Source: Porphyra umbilicalis
Taxonomy: Eukaryota > Rhodophyta > Bangiophyceae > Bangiales > Bangiaceae
Length of the DNA stretch: 64,000 nt
Assembly: GCA_002049455.2 (NCBI GenBank)
Contig: KV919107.1
Coordinates: forward strand, 1-64,000
Direction of reading: 5' to 3'
Of the stretch, positions 20,986 to 32,431 are shown one piece after another (position 1 is the stretch's first letter; every line of letters begins with the position of its first letter). Below the pieces are notes generated by a model that saw only the letters and a list, made by a program, of their open reading frames with translations, was not told where the DNA came from and searched no databases. A program made the translations under genes and the position numbers.

Positions 20986-23704
20986 CGTGTTCGTCCTCCT
21001 CTCTGATTTTCAGCAGCATTGTCACCCCATCTGCGGTTGGCAGCCTGACGACAACCGGGGGTGCTACAACGCTAGCGAAGAGGACGCCGTCGACGATGGT
21101 GAGTCGACTGTTGACCCTGTTCAAAACTTTGTCGACAGCTTGATGGGGAATGAGAACGGCGGTGGCATGTTGGGTACGTAGCTGACGCAAGAGTCGTCCA
21201 CGTGAGGTATTCTTTACGCAGATAAGAAGAAAGAAACATTTGGTCTTGCAGCACATGGCAAGCGCACTCGTGCAGCAGGCACCCAGCGCGCCGCTATCAA
21301 CTCGTTCATACTCACCTCACCGTCTCACCGCCGCAGTGGCCACCGGGAAAGTGGCAGATGCCAATATCACACTCCTACCCATGTGATCATACGTACGCAC
21401 GCAATTTCCAAGTTGAGCGTCCGCTTGAAGCACGTCCAGTGCTCTCCTCGCCGTGCGCACGTCGAGCTGGTAGCTGAGCACATGTGCCGGTTTGTCCATC
21501 TTTTTAACTCCGCATGAATCGTTATTCGCGAGCACAGTAGCGTTGGTCCCAATGAGAGCTACCAAACGCACCCAAGAACGTTCCAAACGCGTAATCACAG
21601 CCAGAGATAAGCCTGATGCCCACCTGACTACCCGGAATGCGCAGCTGTAACAGTGGTGTGACGCCGTGTGTACGCTTCCGACCGTGTGTACAGCAGCTCC
21701 CCCTACACTCATGGGGGTGAAGTGGTAGTGTAGACCCCGATTCTGTAGTCAACAGTCGGTTCTGAGTACGGGTCATGGTCTGACGGGCCCGCGCCAATAT
21801 TGACGTTCTGATGGTCTCTTTCGTCTCCCTGTAGCAGCCGGTACGCTGTCTCTTTTCGAGGCGTGGTGCGGAATGGCTGCCAGCCAATCCACTTGTGTGT
21901 GTGTGATCCTCTTTTTGGTACTTATGTTCCTGTACAGCACGGCCCCGCAGAACGCCTGGGGTAAGCCACAAAGGTAGCACCCTACCCAGGCCATCATGTC
22001 TAACAGCTGCGAAGTAGTTTTTCACATATTCGGACGACATCCTGTTTCCGAGCAAGAAGAATCCCCACAACAAATATGAGCTAAATACAATGATGCCGAC
22101 AGAAGCTCGCACCCAAACCGTTCGGGGCAGACTGTCGGATCCGCCCTCCCCCCCCCCCCCCCCACGAGCTGCGTCCTCCGCCATCCCCCACACCTCCCCG
22201 ATCGCGCGTCGTCCTCGTCCCGTCCGGCCGGATCCGACCAAGTGCACCGCGAAACCTCATCCGACTGTTTGCCCGACGGTTTGCAGCAGTGAGTTTTCCG
22301 CCGCCAGACAACGCACGCAACATTGTGTGCACGACTCCCCACCGGCCCTGGGTGTCGGCCCGTTCCCTTCTCTTTCCATCTTTTCTTTTTTCTGTGCCTG
22401 CGTCGAACACCACCTGATGCAAACATCTCTCGTGGCTGCATCGTCGCCAGCGCCATGCGCTTATGTCTGTCACCGGCGCCCTTTCCACCATTTTGTTTCC
22501 ACTCTCGTTCCTGCCTGTCTACATCCAACGTTGTCGATTGTCCCAACACAACAGGTTCAGCCTTCCAGCATTCATGCATTGCTTGTACGTTGCAGTCGGG
22601 TCTGCGTTGTTCGTCGATGGGCGGGAAGTAGAGCGTCGTGCGTATGCCTTTTTGGGGTGGCAACGGCACGGGGCGCGGTGCTGTGCGGCGCCACTGTTGA
22701 CGAAACAGCATCTACTTCTCAGCTGTGCAGCACCACTGAACCAACCCTGTCTGTTTTTTTGCCATCGTCAGTGGCATGCAGTCTTCGACGGCATCCTGTC
22801 GGCCCACCACCTTCCTTCTGTTGCTCCTCTCTGCTTGTCTCTGTCCAATGCTTCTCTCCCATCGTCACAGGTTCTCTCCCAGCGTCCATCCACAGTTCCT
22901 GTACGTCTCGTCTCGGCTGCTCTGCTGGTCGGTGGGTGGCCAGTCGAGGCTTGTGGGTGCGCCTGTTCGGGTTTGCGGCAGAGTGTGGCGCATTGCTTCA
23001 TATGCGTTGCTTTGCCCTTTGCGACGACTTACTGCCAGAGAGCATCAGTCCTGAGCCAGCATGTGACAGCTGTCATCAACAGGTCCGACGCGGTTTGAAT
23101 CCTCGGTCCGCAGCGACTGACCAGCACGTACGTTTCTTTGCACACTTTTCTTGTCAGGTGCTTCTGGCCGTCCGTGACGCACTCATGTGCATGTGCTGCG
23201 ATTGGTTTTCACTTGTGTCTGTGTTTGTGCAATGGTAGGTGCAAACAACCCAGGGTCCAACCTGTTGGCAGGCAAAGGATGAGTTCGATGAACAGGGACT
23301 TTTGCGGGGGTGGCTGGACGATGGAGAAAGGTTTGTGTGCACTTCTCAAGTCACGGTTGTTGACATGTGCAGTCGACCGTGCCGAGCATGGGTCCAGCTT
23401 GTATGGCGTGCATATTGCGGTCGTGTGCGGCGTGTATTCTGCTTGCGTGTGTCGTGTGTCGTTTGCACTCGCGTGTTTGGGGCTCGTTCTCGAGACTGCT
23501 TTGTACGCTCACCCATGTCACCTTGTTCTGTCGAGTAAACCGAGTATCTCTGTGACAATTTCTGCATTGCTCTGGTAGACCGTTCTGCGGGATTGGCAGT
23601 TCTGACCAAGAGAAAGCACTTTTTTGGACACTGGTGTGAAAGAGCTGTCAAGTGGTGCAGTGTACATGGAAGTGTACATGGCTTGGCTGCAAGACAGTCA
23701 AAGA
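20986..23704. other. No supported gene; contains a diverged internal duplication
   Basis: Segments of about 150 bp near 22570-22730 and 22880-23060 resemble each other (shared CTTGTACGT-type start, then GGGCGGGAAGT against GGGTGGCCAGT). An open frame of 382 codons spans 22090-23238, but it has no domain and partly follows this duplication. I do not support it. The stretch may be old transposon sequence. Confidence 0.4.
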
Positions 23705-23710
23705 TTTATT
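23705..23710 (-). terminator. AATAAA poly(A) signal for the minus-strand pogo gene
   Basis: On the minus strand this reads AATAAA, about 35 bases after the transposase stop codon at 23743. The position fits 3'-end formation. Confidence 0.5.
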
Positions 23711-23742
23711 GCACCACCAGATGACCTGCGCTCCACTCAACG

Positions 23743-25395
23743 TTAGTCCAGAAGCTGCATCAGGCTGGGAATACGGTCCTCCTCTACCAGCCAGTCCCGG
23801 ACGACCGCCAACGCGTCGGGGCTGTCACCATCAATCAGCAAATCGTCGCCCGTCGTTGCGTCCAACTCGTTACTCGTACTGCCGTTGCCGTGTCCGACGC
23901 CCAGGCTGGGTGCATCCCGCAGCATCTGAACAATGCTCTCGGCGGCGCTCTCGGCCGGGGGGTCGTCGGCGACGGGCGAGTCGCGCAGGAGTCCTTCCAG
24001 CACCTCCGTGGCGTCCGCCGGCAAACACTTCGCACGGAGCCAGCACTTGACGATGCTCGAGGCCGGAATCTCGTCGAACGCCTCCTTAATGATGTGCATG
24101 GCATCCAGCACATGCGGGGAGCGCCCTGCCGCCAGCCCTAGGGAACCAGGGCGCGCCAGCGTCTCCACCGCAACTCTTCGAGCCTTCTCCTCTGAGAGCT
24201 CGTCCATCTACGCGGAAAAAACGGCCAACTTGCGGCTCATCGCGATGGTCTTGTAGGTCGTCTTTGTCGTGTTGATGAGCCCTTGGTCGCAGGGTTGGTG
24301 CTTGGCCGTCCTGTTGGCCGGGAGCTTCTCCTCACGCAAACCGGTAGTTTGGTCCGGCAAGTTGTGGCCGCTCGCGTTGTCCATGATCAGAACTACCGGG
24401 CTTGGAGAGAAATCCCGCAGAGCCGCCATCAAGTCCTCACGCCACTTGCGGAAAACGACCTTGTCCATCCACCCATTGCGCTGGTTGTAGTACTTGATAG
24501 GGAGCTCGCCCAGGTGGCCACGGAAGCACACGGGTGTGGCTGCCGAGCCAATTACAGAGAGGAACTTGAACGTTCCTGTCGCGTTGACACAGAAGATGAC
24601 CGTGATGCGCGCCTTGGCGCGTTGCAGGGCGGTGCCGCGAACAGTCCGCGCGTCCCGTGACAGCACATACGACTTGGTGGGGGCCAACTGGTAGAACAGG
24701 GCGGCCTCGTCCATGTTGATGATCAGGGACGGGTGCACTCCCGTCAGCTTCTCGCGTAGCTGTGCCATCTCAATCTCCACGGACGCGGCATCTGCAGTGC
24801 CCCCCGCGCCGTGCAGCCGGACGCTGCGGATGGCGTTGCGCTTGCGCCAGCGCTCCACGTAGCCGTTAGAGGCTTGGAAAGAGACGCCCGGGTAGAGGGT
24901 GCCAGAGAACTCGCCCGCACGTACCTGCAGCGCCAAGCGGGACACCGGCAGGCCTGATCCACGCACGCGGATGAACCAATCAAACAGCGCCCGGTCCACA
25001 AGAGGGAACTTGCCATCGTGTGCGCACGTGCTCCAATGGAGCACTCCACGCGATGCCGCCGCCCACGTGGACTTCCTGTGCTCGTAGTGACGCGTGACCG
25101 TGCGCTTGCTGACGCCGTACCTGTCAGCCAGGACTGCCGTCGGCACCTTGTCTGCCACTTGCGTGATCAAGAGTAGTCGCTGCTGGATGGAGGTTTTCCC
25201 GCGGCGCGCGATGACACGCGCCGCGCCCGGGATGACCGCGCGAGGCCCATAGGCCTGGAGAGCTGCAACCGAAGGCGTGTCAGGCATGCCTGCCGCGGCC
25301 GCGCCCGCACGGATAGACGAGCCCTCCGTGGCGGGCACAAGAGCCCCACGGAGAGAGGGGCTCACCACACCGCCGTTGGTGGGGTCGGCCTCCAT
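23743..25395 (-). pseudogene. pogo/Tigger (DDE_1) transposase with in-frame TAG
   Basis: I start it at ATG 25395, where an A at -3 and G at +4 give a good context. The N-terminus has CENP-B-like helix-turn-helix regions (TAVLADRYGVSKRTVTRHY, then a second around GYVERWRKRNAIRSV). The catalytic triad is intact: Asp229 in NMDEAALF, Asp339 in LIMDNASGHN and Asp370 in QPCDQGLI, a DD30D spacing usual for this family. A TAG at 24208-24210 interrupts the frame and is followed at once by an ATG. The same frame then continues to 23743, and this tail (AFDEIPASSIVKCW) matches the C-terminus of the transposase at 28 kb. The gene is therefore full length except for one nonsense codon. Terminal repeats were not found. 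Confidence 0.9.
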
Positions 25396-27725
25396 TGTTG
25401 TGCTAGGAAGAGATGCACCAGGGGTATTGAGGTGTCGGGGGCGCGTAGGGGGGGTTGCGGTGTGGAGAATAGCGGGGTGGAACAAGATCGGGTCAGCGCG
25501 GTACGGACGGTCAGCTGTCGAGAGCGTGCGCAGTGACGTCACTGGTTTGTGGGCGTGCTCCCTGCGTTTGACAGAAGCGGGGTGGCTGCTGGGGGCCGCC
25601 TGTCGGCCACACAGCGGCCGTCGCTCGCCGTCCACAGATCGCTGGCGGCCGCTTGCCGGCAGCAGAAATCTCCGAATAAGCTCCCATGACGACTAAAGTA
25701 TATTAAAATCCTTAAACTACGTACCAACGTCCTAAATATTCGTGCAACAAGACACATGACATCAAGGAACGGAGGCCGTTTGCGGAGTCATTTGTAGGGG
25801 CTACTTGCTCTGGACCCACTCGAAGATTGTCCTCCGGGACAATCTTCGAGTGCGACGAACTGCGGGGCGGCCCTGTATATATTGGCATCACTGTGATGAT
25901 GATGGTCAATGGAGCCATGCTTCTGATCATTGTCGTCTGAAATTGGGGTGGAATAAAAAAATGATAATTATGATCTCGCAACCCTGGCTCTGTGCGGTTC
26001 CGCCACTCGGTCGATGGCTTCATGTTTGACCCATGTTTCATGCACGTAGCGTTATTCAGCATTTGAATGCGACCGAGAGAGAAGGATGGGGGCCACTTCA
26101 CTATCCGACAAAGTATTTCACAATTCGAAATAGGAGCTCTAGGCATCTCTCTGGAGCCTGCAAATGGATAAAAGCTTTCGCACACATTGACAGTAAACCT
26201 CTGCCAGTGACTGTGCCAGCAACGTTTTCTCTCATGCTCTTCCTACCGGCCGATCACGTTCCAATTTTTTGGCAACTGGTACTAAGCTAAGTTGTGAAGA
26301 ACATGGATAAGAAGCGTTTTTGATTTTGAACCTCTCTTACGGAGTTGGTCACTGTTGTCTTCTTTTTTCGTCCCGTCTTTCATCGGCTTGTGCGTTAGGA
26401 GTCTAGTTAGAAACTCTTGTCATGTGTTGATCAGGATGCGGGGGTTACATCCCTAATGTCGCAAACGTATAATAGATCATTTACCGAAGTCGTTGCAAAA
26501 TACGCGGAATAGAATGCACAGGATCAGGCTGGATGAGGTGGATGAAAGTCCGCATGACAGTGTGACGTCAGACCTGGCGACTGGCCAATGGCGTCTCGCT
26601 GCTTGGGTGGACGTTCTCATCTCAAACGCGCGATGCGTAGCCGTCCAGTCGCTCCGTGTTTCTGGACCGTCAGGGCGTAGCCACTAAGGTTGGCATTTAC
26701 CTCACGTTGCGATGAATGCTCTTTCCCAATCGGAATACCGATTTTTCGGATTTGTACCGATATCTCGGTTATCTAACATTTCATAATATTTCCGATTTTG
26801 TGGCATATGTGGTTAGAGCCCCACTCGCGTCCTCACCCTCATCCACTTAGTGCAACAGCCACCGCATGACCCCGACCATACCAACCTCCCGCCTCTGCAC
26901 TCCACCCAAGTAGCACCACGGCCTCGACTGTGTCTGACCTGGGCTAGCTCGGATCCATCCCTTCGCCAACCCACCAATAATACTCCTGCGTACCACAGCG
27001 CGCCATTCAATCCCCACACATCAAGGCACATACATCGACAACATACCGCTCGCCCACTCTGCTACCAAAGATATGACGCAAAGGAAACTTGGTGGCGCGG
27101 AAGTTCCGCAGTCGCAACACTACCTCTTGGGGATACCTAGGCACCTTTTGAAAGGGCAGTGGACACGCTTTCTTAGGCAGAGGGGGTCAGCTGGACTGAA
27201 GCAGGAGGGCATGCATACTAGACGCGAGTGCCTTGTGCGATCAATATTGCATCGTGGCTGTTCTGCTGGTCTATCTGGTCGGCGACTAATGAGACCGGTG
27301 AGTGCCTCGCCCGGTGTGCGGCGTTGGTCGAGCTCTCCCAGGATTAAATACGAATATTATTACATTACAGACCTGTACCGACCGTTGGGAAAATGGAGGA
27401 TACCGAGTATTGATCGGGATACCGACCCTTACCAATCAAATTTACCGAAATACGAACAATATGGCCACTCGGCCTGACATGCCAGACGTTTCACCGTCCC
27501 TGACAGCGGCGATGACAGCATCGCCAAAGAACCAAGAAAGTGTCAGAATTACGTATTTGTCATGCGGCCCCTCTAGACCACGAATAAACTATTGTTCAGT
27601 CAACCTGTTTAAATGTTACGGATTGTCTTAACTGAGACTGTTCTGACACGGCGGCCTCGCGGACAAGCGTGGACTGGGGGCATGATGAATCGCGGTCTGG
27701 CGGCACGGCGCGATTTCTGCGTTGG
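25396..27725. other. No gene recognised; hAT-like subterminal motifs near 26.7 and 27.4 kb
   Basis: AT-rich DNA. Motifs such as ATACCGA, ACCGATATC and TACCGAAATAC cluster at 26735-26790 and 27350-27460, as in the subterminal regions of some hAT MITEs. Ends could not be fixed. Confidence 0.35.
25817..25852. other. Perfect 16-bp hairpin with TCCG loop
   Basis: CACTCGAAGATTGTCC and its exact complement are separated by TCCG. As RNA the C(UCCG)G loop would be a UNCG-type tetraloop. I see no U-run after it and no gene attached to it. Confidence 0.75.
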
Positions 27726-27727
27726 TA

Positions 27728-30700
27728 CAGTGCGTCTCCATTCATATCCCGCCCGGATGCTAGCCCGGTGGGATACGGACGGGAAATCGGACGATTGCAA
27801 TTTTGTTGTGCTCGACTGTTCTGAATGACAGCGAATGAAGCGCAGTCGATCGTCAGCGATGCCATGGAGACAACATTATTGGGTCCATAAAAGGGTGCAC
27901 CGCCGCCGTCGCCGGCGGCCGTCGCGGTCATCGCCGCCGTCGTCGGCCCCACTGCTGTCGCCCGACCACTCGCCCCCCCCCCTCAGCCCCCCCCTTCCCC
28001 CCCCCATCCCCTCCCCCCGCCCCCTCCGTTACTGGCGCACTTTTGGACTGCCCCATGTCTTCCCTCTCCTCCCAGGGCGAGGCGGTAGCCCGCGCTGTGC
28101 AGGCATCTTTCATTCGGGCCGCGCCCGGTGTGGCTGCTCAAGCCCCCGGTGCAGTGCGTGCGGCTGCGGTGGCGGCTGCGGCTGCGGGCGAGGCCATCCT
28201 TGCCGCGAGCGAGAGCCGCGAGGAGGTTGGCGCGGCGGCCGCGCCCCCGGCGTCGGGCGACTTGACGTTGATCGCCAAGAAGCCGCAGAAGGAGCGCATG
28301 CCCATCACCATCGCGGTCAAGAAGCAGATCTGCCGCTTACGCTCGCAGGGGCGCACGTGGTCGTCGGTGCTGGCCACGCTTTCACCGGGGGTATCCAAGG
28401 AGGCGGCAAGAAAGGTGTACAGGGCGCGGCGCAAGTGGCTTGCGATGCCCAATGACGACACGACGGAGATGAGGACGGTCATGCGCAAGGGGCATTATGA
28501 GGGCGTTGACGACCGCCTGCGGGCGTGGCTAGCGGCCATTGAGCAGTTGAACCACAAGACGGTGCCAATTTCTTTTGGGCTTTTGCAGGCCAAGGCGGTT
28601 GAGATTGGGAGGGCTCTGAAGCTGGACGACTTTCGCGCCAGCCGTGGCTACTTACGCGGCTTTTTGTCACGCACCGGCATTAAGTCCGTGAGGCTGCACG
28701 GCCAAGGAGGGGCGGTTGACAAGGAAGCGGCCGAGCGAGGCATGGAGGCAGTGCGGAAGGGGCTGGAGGCGTACCACGCGGAGGACATCTTCAACATGGA
28801 TGAGACGGGCCTGTTCTTCCGCTGTCTGCCCTCGCAGTCCTACGTGTCCGCCGGGGCACGCCGTGAGGCGCGAGGGGTCAAGTCCATGAAGGCGAAGGAC
28901 CGCGTTACGCTGGTCTGCTGCTCCAACGCGACTGGCGCGGAGAAGCTACCGATCGCCATCATCGGAAAGTCCAAGACCCCACTGTGCTTCCGAGGAGCTG
29001 GACGGACCCCCCCCGTCCCCTACTTTGACCAGCCTAACGCGTGGATGGACGCCACTCGCTTCCAGCAGTGGTTTGACAGTGTGTTTGTGCCGAAAACCGT
29101 GGAAGGGCGCCCCCGCCGGGTCGCATTGATCATGGACAACGCGTCGTCCCACGGGTCTGAGGTGGGTCATCCCCAAGTGGAATTCATCTTTCTTCCCCCC
29201 AATTCCACGGCAAGGCACCAGCCAATGGATGCTGGCATAATTGCGGCTGTCAAGCGCGGTTACCGGCGCCGCTTCCTCGGGCGCACTGTGACCGCCCTCG
29301 GTGACGTGGTGTCGGCGGCGATCGACGAGGTGTTCCCCGCCGGACCCTCTCTAGCAGTCGCCCCCGCAGGGGGCAACGCCGCAGCAGCCCCTGGGGACGA
29401 CACGCTGGCCGCTGTCCCGGGCGGCGCCTTGGCAGGCGGTGGGGGTGCCGCTTCCGTCCCCGCATCGGTGACGGCCACCCCCGCAACTGCCGTGGCCGCC
29501 CGCGCGTCGGCGCCGGCGCTGCCCGCCTTCGCCGACGCCATTGTTGTGGCCGGCCTGGTGTCGGCCGCTGCCGTCTCCGCATGGACGGCGGCCGCCCCCC
29601 CGGCCGCCGACACTATCATTTTGGCCGGCCCCGCATCGGCCGCGGCCGTGCCCGCATCCGCCGACGTCATAATCGGGTCTGGAGGGCCCGCCCCCGCGGC
29701 CGCGTGCAGCGCGCCGTCGTTTGTCACCTCACGAGACGAGTACATGCGGGTGCTGGGAGACCAAGAAAGGGCCCGCGTCGAGGCGCAGCCGCGCGGGCGC
29801 CCCGCCGGCTGGGGGGGCGGCCTGGTCGCCGGCGGATCTGCCAACCTGATGGAAGTGGCTATCATGGTCAAGGACGCGTGGGAGGAGCTATCGTCGTCTG
29901 CCATTGCGCACTGCTGGGCTAAGGCGGACGTGCTCGGGGCCATTCGTACTGTGGACCTGCTCCGCCTGCACGGCGACTACCGTCGGTCGCTCCGCTCGGT
30001 GTCCGACGACGTCGACGTCATGTTGGAGCTCATGCAGGGCACGTCGCTCGGCAGTGACGCCCTGGCAGGGCTAGACGACGTGGCCCAGCGGGCCGTGGTA
30101 TAGGAGTGGATGGAAATTGAGGAGCGCCCTGCTGGGGTGGTCGGGGCGGCGGATACCGTTGTGCAAGACATGGACGCCGCGGGCGGAGAAGTGGCCGATA
30201 ATGCCGACACGTAGTGCAAGCACTCGTATTTGGTTGTGCCGACTTATGTGGTGAGAATATCAATTTTTTTCATCTGATCTTCCGCGTCCGTCTTCTTCGG
30301 CAGAGGCACATCATCCCCGTTATGAACGCTCCGTGGCAGCAACCCGCCCCCTTTCCCACCCGTGAACGTCTCAATCAGGATCGTTGTGCGTGCATCATAG
30401 GCATGACGCCCCTCTCCCCCCTCACCATGCTCCACAAAGTATTGAAAAAAACTATCCTGTATGGACACACCCCCTACACACACCCCTCCAGCACGCCCGC
30501 TCAATCCTCCCCCACCTTCCTCCCCACTCACGCGACACACCCCCGATGGCTCCTCGATAACACCTTGCGGTACCCCACGTGACAGCGTCGCGCGCCGTAG
30601 TGGTCGCCAACCTGGCCCACCGCTGCACGTCCTTACCGCGTGCGCCCTTGTCCGCTTGCCTCGCCTCACGTGCCCCGCCCTCAGAGCAGCACCGCCCCCT

Positions 30701-31329
30701 GTGCGTTTGGTGCGGCAATCGCCACCGACAGGAAGCCCTCGACGGATCCACCGTTGGCCAACAGCGACTCCACGACGTCCGGCAGGTTAGTGCACAGCAG
30801 CGGGGGGGGGTGCCAAGCCACGCACCAAAAACGGGGGAAAAGCGACGGCCACCGTCGCGCGGTTCATGGGGGTAGCTCGGGGGGAGGTGTGGAGGAGACA
30901 CGAGGAAGAAATCCGCATGCCAGGGTAGAGACTGTGCACAGGAAGGCTAGGGCCTGGGGGGGAGGGGGAGCGGTCGTTGGTGGTGATGGCGGGCGTCCGC
31001 GGCCGGGGGGGGCTGCGGGGGAGGGGCGTGCCGGTGAGAGCTCCGTCCCTTCCTTGACTGCCCAACCCAACGCCACGCGCATGTGCGACAGCCTATCAGG
31101 CGCGCCGGCAGCGTCGCGTACTGCCGCTGAGAAGGGGGCGGATGGGGAAAAGGTTGGCACGTTCGGGTTGCGGCAGTCGATCATGCGAGAGTCTGTCGGC
31201 CAATTGTCGGAGTTGATCGTTCGGTCAACGTCAATATTGTGGGTCAATCGTACCAATTTCACTTTGCCAGTGCAGGATGGAAACAACATCTGTCTCTCAG
31301 GAGGGTGGGATATGAATGGAGACGCACTG
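27728..31329 (+). mobile_element. 3.6-kb pogo/Tigger transposon with intact ends
   Basis: Perfect 23-bp terminal inverted repeats start CAGTGCGTCTCCATTC at both ends. TA flanks the element at 27726-27727 and 31330-31331. One transposase gene lies inside, transcribed left to right. The CAGT ends and TA duplication are as expected for the pogo group. About 1.1 kb of non-coding sequence lies downstream of the gene, within the element. Confidence 0.93.
28055..30103 (+). CDS. pogo/Tigger (DDE_1) transposase
   Basis: I start at ATG 28055. The N-terminal 60 residues are Ala-rich. Helix-turn-helix regions follow (KEAARKVYRARRKW and the stretch ending in RTGIKSVRLHG). The triad is complete: Asp249 in NMDETGLFF, Asp361 in LIMDNASSHG and Asp392 in QPMDAGII. 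Between about residues 430 and 570 there is an Ala/Pro/Gly-rich linker with no counterpart in the 24-kb transposase. The conserved tail then resumes (NLMEVAIMVKDAWEEL). The frame stops at TAG 30101-30103, but the same frame continues with EWMEIEERP to a second TAG at 30212-30214. That continuation resembles the C-terminus of the other copy, so the first TAG probably trims about 37 residues. The catalytic region is intact, so activity is possible. Confidence 0.92.
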   Translation: MSSLSSQGEAVARAVQASFIRAAPGVAAQAPGAVRAAAVAAAAAGEAILAASESREEVGAAAAPPASGDLTLIAKKPQKERMPITIAVKKQICRLRSQGRTWSSVLATLSPGVSKEAARKVYRARRKWLAMPNDDTTEMRTVMRKGHYEGVDDRLRAWLAAIEQLNHKTVPISFGLLQAKAVEIGRALKLDDFRASRGYLRGFLSRTGIKSVRLHGQGGAVDKEAAERGMEAVRKGLEAYHAEDIFNMDETGLFFRCLPSQSYVSAGARREARGVKSMKAKDRVTLVCCSNATGAEKLPIAIIGKSKTPLCFRGAGRTPPVPYFDQPNAWMDATRFQQWFDSVFVPKTVEGRPRRVALIMDNASSHGSEVGHPQVEFIFLPPNSTARHQPMDAGIIAAVKRGYRRRFLGRTVTALGDVVSAAIDEVFPAGPSLAVAPAGGNAAAAPGDDTLAAVPGGALAGGGGAASVPASVTATPATAVAARASAPALPAFADAIVVAGLVSAAAVSAWTAAAPPAADTIILAGPASAAAVPASADVIIGSGGPAPAAACSAPSFVTSRDEYMRVLGDQERARVEAQPRGRPAGWGGGLVAGGSANLMEVAIMVKDAWEELSSSAIAHCWAKADVLGAIRTVDLLRLHGDYRRSLRSVSDDVDVMLELMQGTSLGSDALAGLDDVAQRAVV

Positions 31330-31331
31330 TA

Positions 31332-31685
31332 CCTATTGGTCGTACACCATAGAATGGTAATTCTTCTCGTGGTGGGGCGGTACAAACTGGATACACGATC
31401 GTGCGCGCAGTAAACAGAAAAGAGATGCACAGTGTCGAAACCTTTCGATGCAAGAGAGCGTGCGCAACGCCGGGGTTCCATCGCGGCGTTTCCGACAAGC
31501 ACAGACACACCACGAGCGTCCTTGGAATGGCGCCGTCGGTGGGAAGGGGATGTGAGTGGGCATAGAAATGGGACACGGCCGGGAGAAGCGCTTTATTGAC
31601 GAGGCTGTTCGGCCGCACACCGCTTGGGAGGGCACCCTGAGAGCTTAATGCTCTGGGGCCTGAATCGCCAGAGAGTATTAGTTCC
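31332..31685. other. No gene recognised
   Basis: Short spacer between the pogo transposon and the next MITE; nothing assigned. Confidence 0.5.
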
Positions 31686-31688
31686 TTA

Positions 31689-32428
31689 GAGCATTGCCAA
31701 CAACTCAGGCTATCACTATCGGCTATTCCATTCTAGAACCAAGTCCGCGTCCTTAGACAGCCACATGTACGTCAGCGGTTGGCTGCTGTGCTGTCATGAG
31801 CCAAAGTACCTGCAGATTTCCTTACACCAGGCCTTGTCTGGGCCCGATCAAGACGATATTTTCTGCCAGGACTTGATTCACTGCAGCGGCAGATGACAAC
31901 TGTGGTGAGCAGCCGTATCAACCATAACGAAGGCGCAGAGAACGCTCGTCGGCAGACGGACAAAGAAACAGGTCCACATGTGCAGCGCTTGATGACGACC
32001 ATGCCTAGAAGGACGTCACTGTAGGACCATTGCCATGCACGACAGCTCTTGCGGACGTTCCCACCACCTCTGCCCAGAAGAAACTGGCAGTCAATCTTGC
32101 AGACGTGGCGCACACGTTGCAGCCACGTGCTACTATTTGCTGTGAAACGGGTCGTTGATCCTTCACATGGGCCAATCAGAGGCCCCCGCGAGATAGCCTC
32201 GGCTATCCTAAAAGCTATTCCGACTCGAAATAGAAAAGCGATAGCCGCACAGCTATTCTTGGTCAGCGGAAGCCAGAATCAAGTAGGTAGTTCGATTTCC
32301 ATGGCCCGAACAAAAAAAGGGCTTCTTCGTCTAAAAAGTGGTGTTACGTCGGACTTCAGGTGCTTAATGGGACACGTTGTGTAACGTGGCTTGAATATGG
32401 TGATAGCCTCTCATCGTTAACAATGCTC
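31689..32428. mobile_element. Harbinger-like MITE with TTA duplications
   Basis: Ends are GAGCATTG and its complement CAATGCTC, with imperfect similarity continuing inward (GGCTATCAC on both sides). TTA flanks it directly at 31686-31688 and 32429-32431. TTA is the classic PIF/Harbinger target. Length is 740 bp, with no transposase. Confidence 0.8.
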
Positions 32429-32431
32429 TTA

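Noticed and set aside
16763..21350. The 30-bp inverted repeat near 16.8 and 17.4 kb as ends of the hAT element
   Set aside because: Both arms lie upstream of the transposase and bound a separate 627-bp TA-flanked MITE; no 8-bp duplication is present.
22090..23238. 382-codon open frame on the plus strand
   Set aside because: No domain, odd composition, and it runs through a diverged non-coding duplication.
19047..30214. TAG reassigned to an amino acid in this organism
   Set aside because: TAG ends the secreted-protein gene at 39019 and the phosphoribosyltransferase at 44862, and very probably the zinc-finger gene, so it works as a normal stop.
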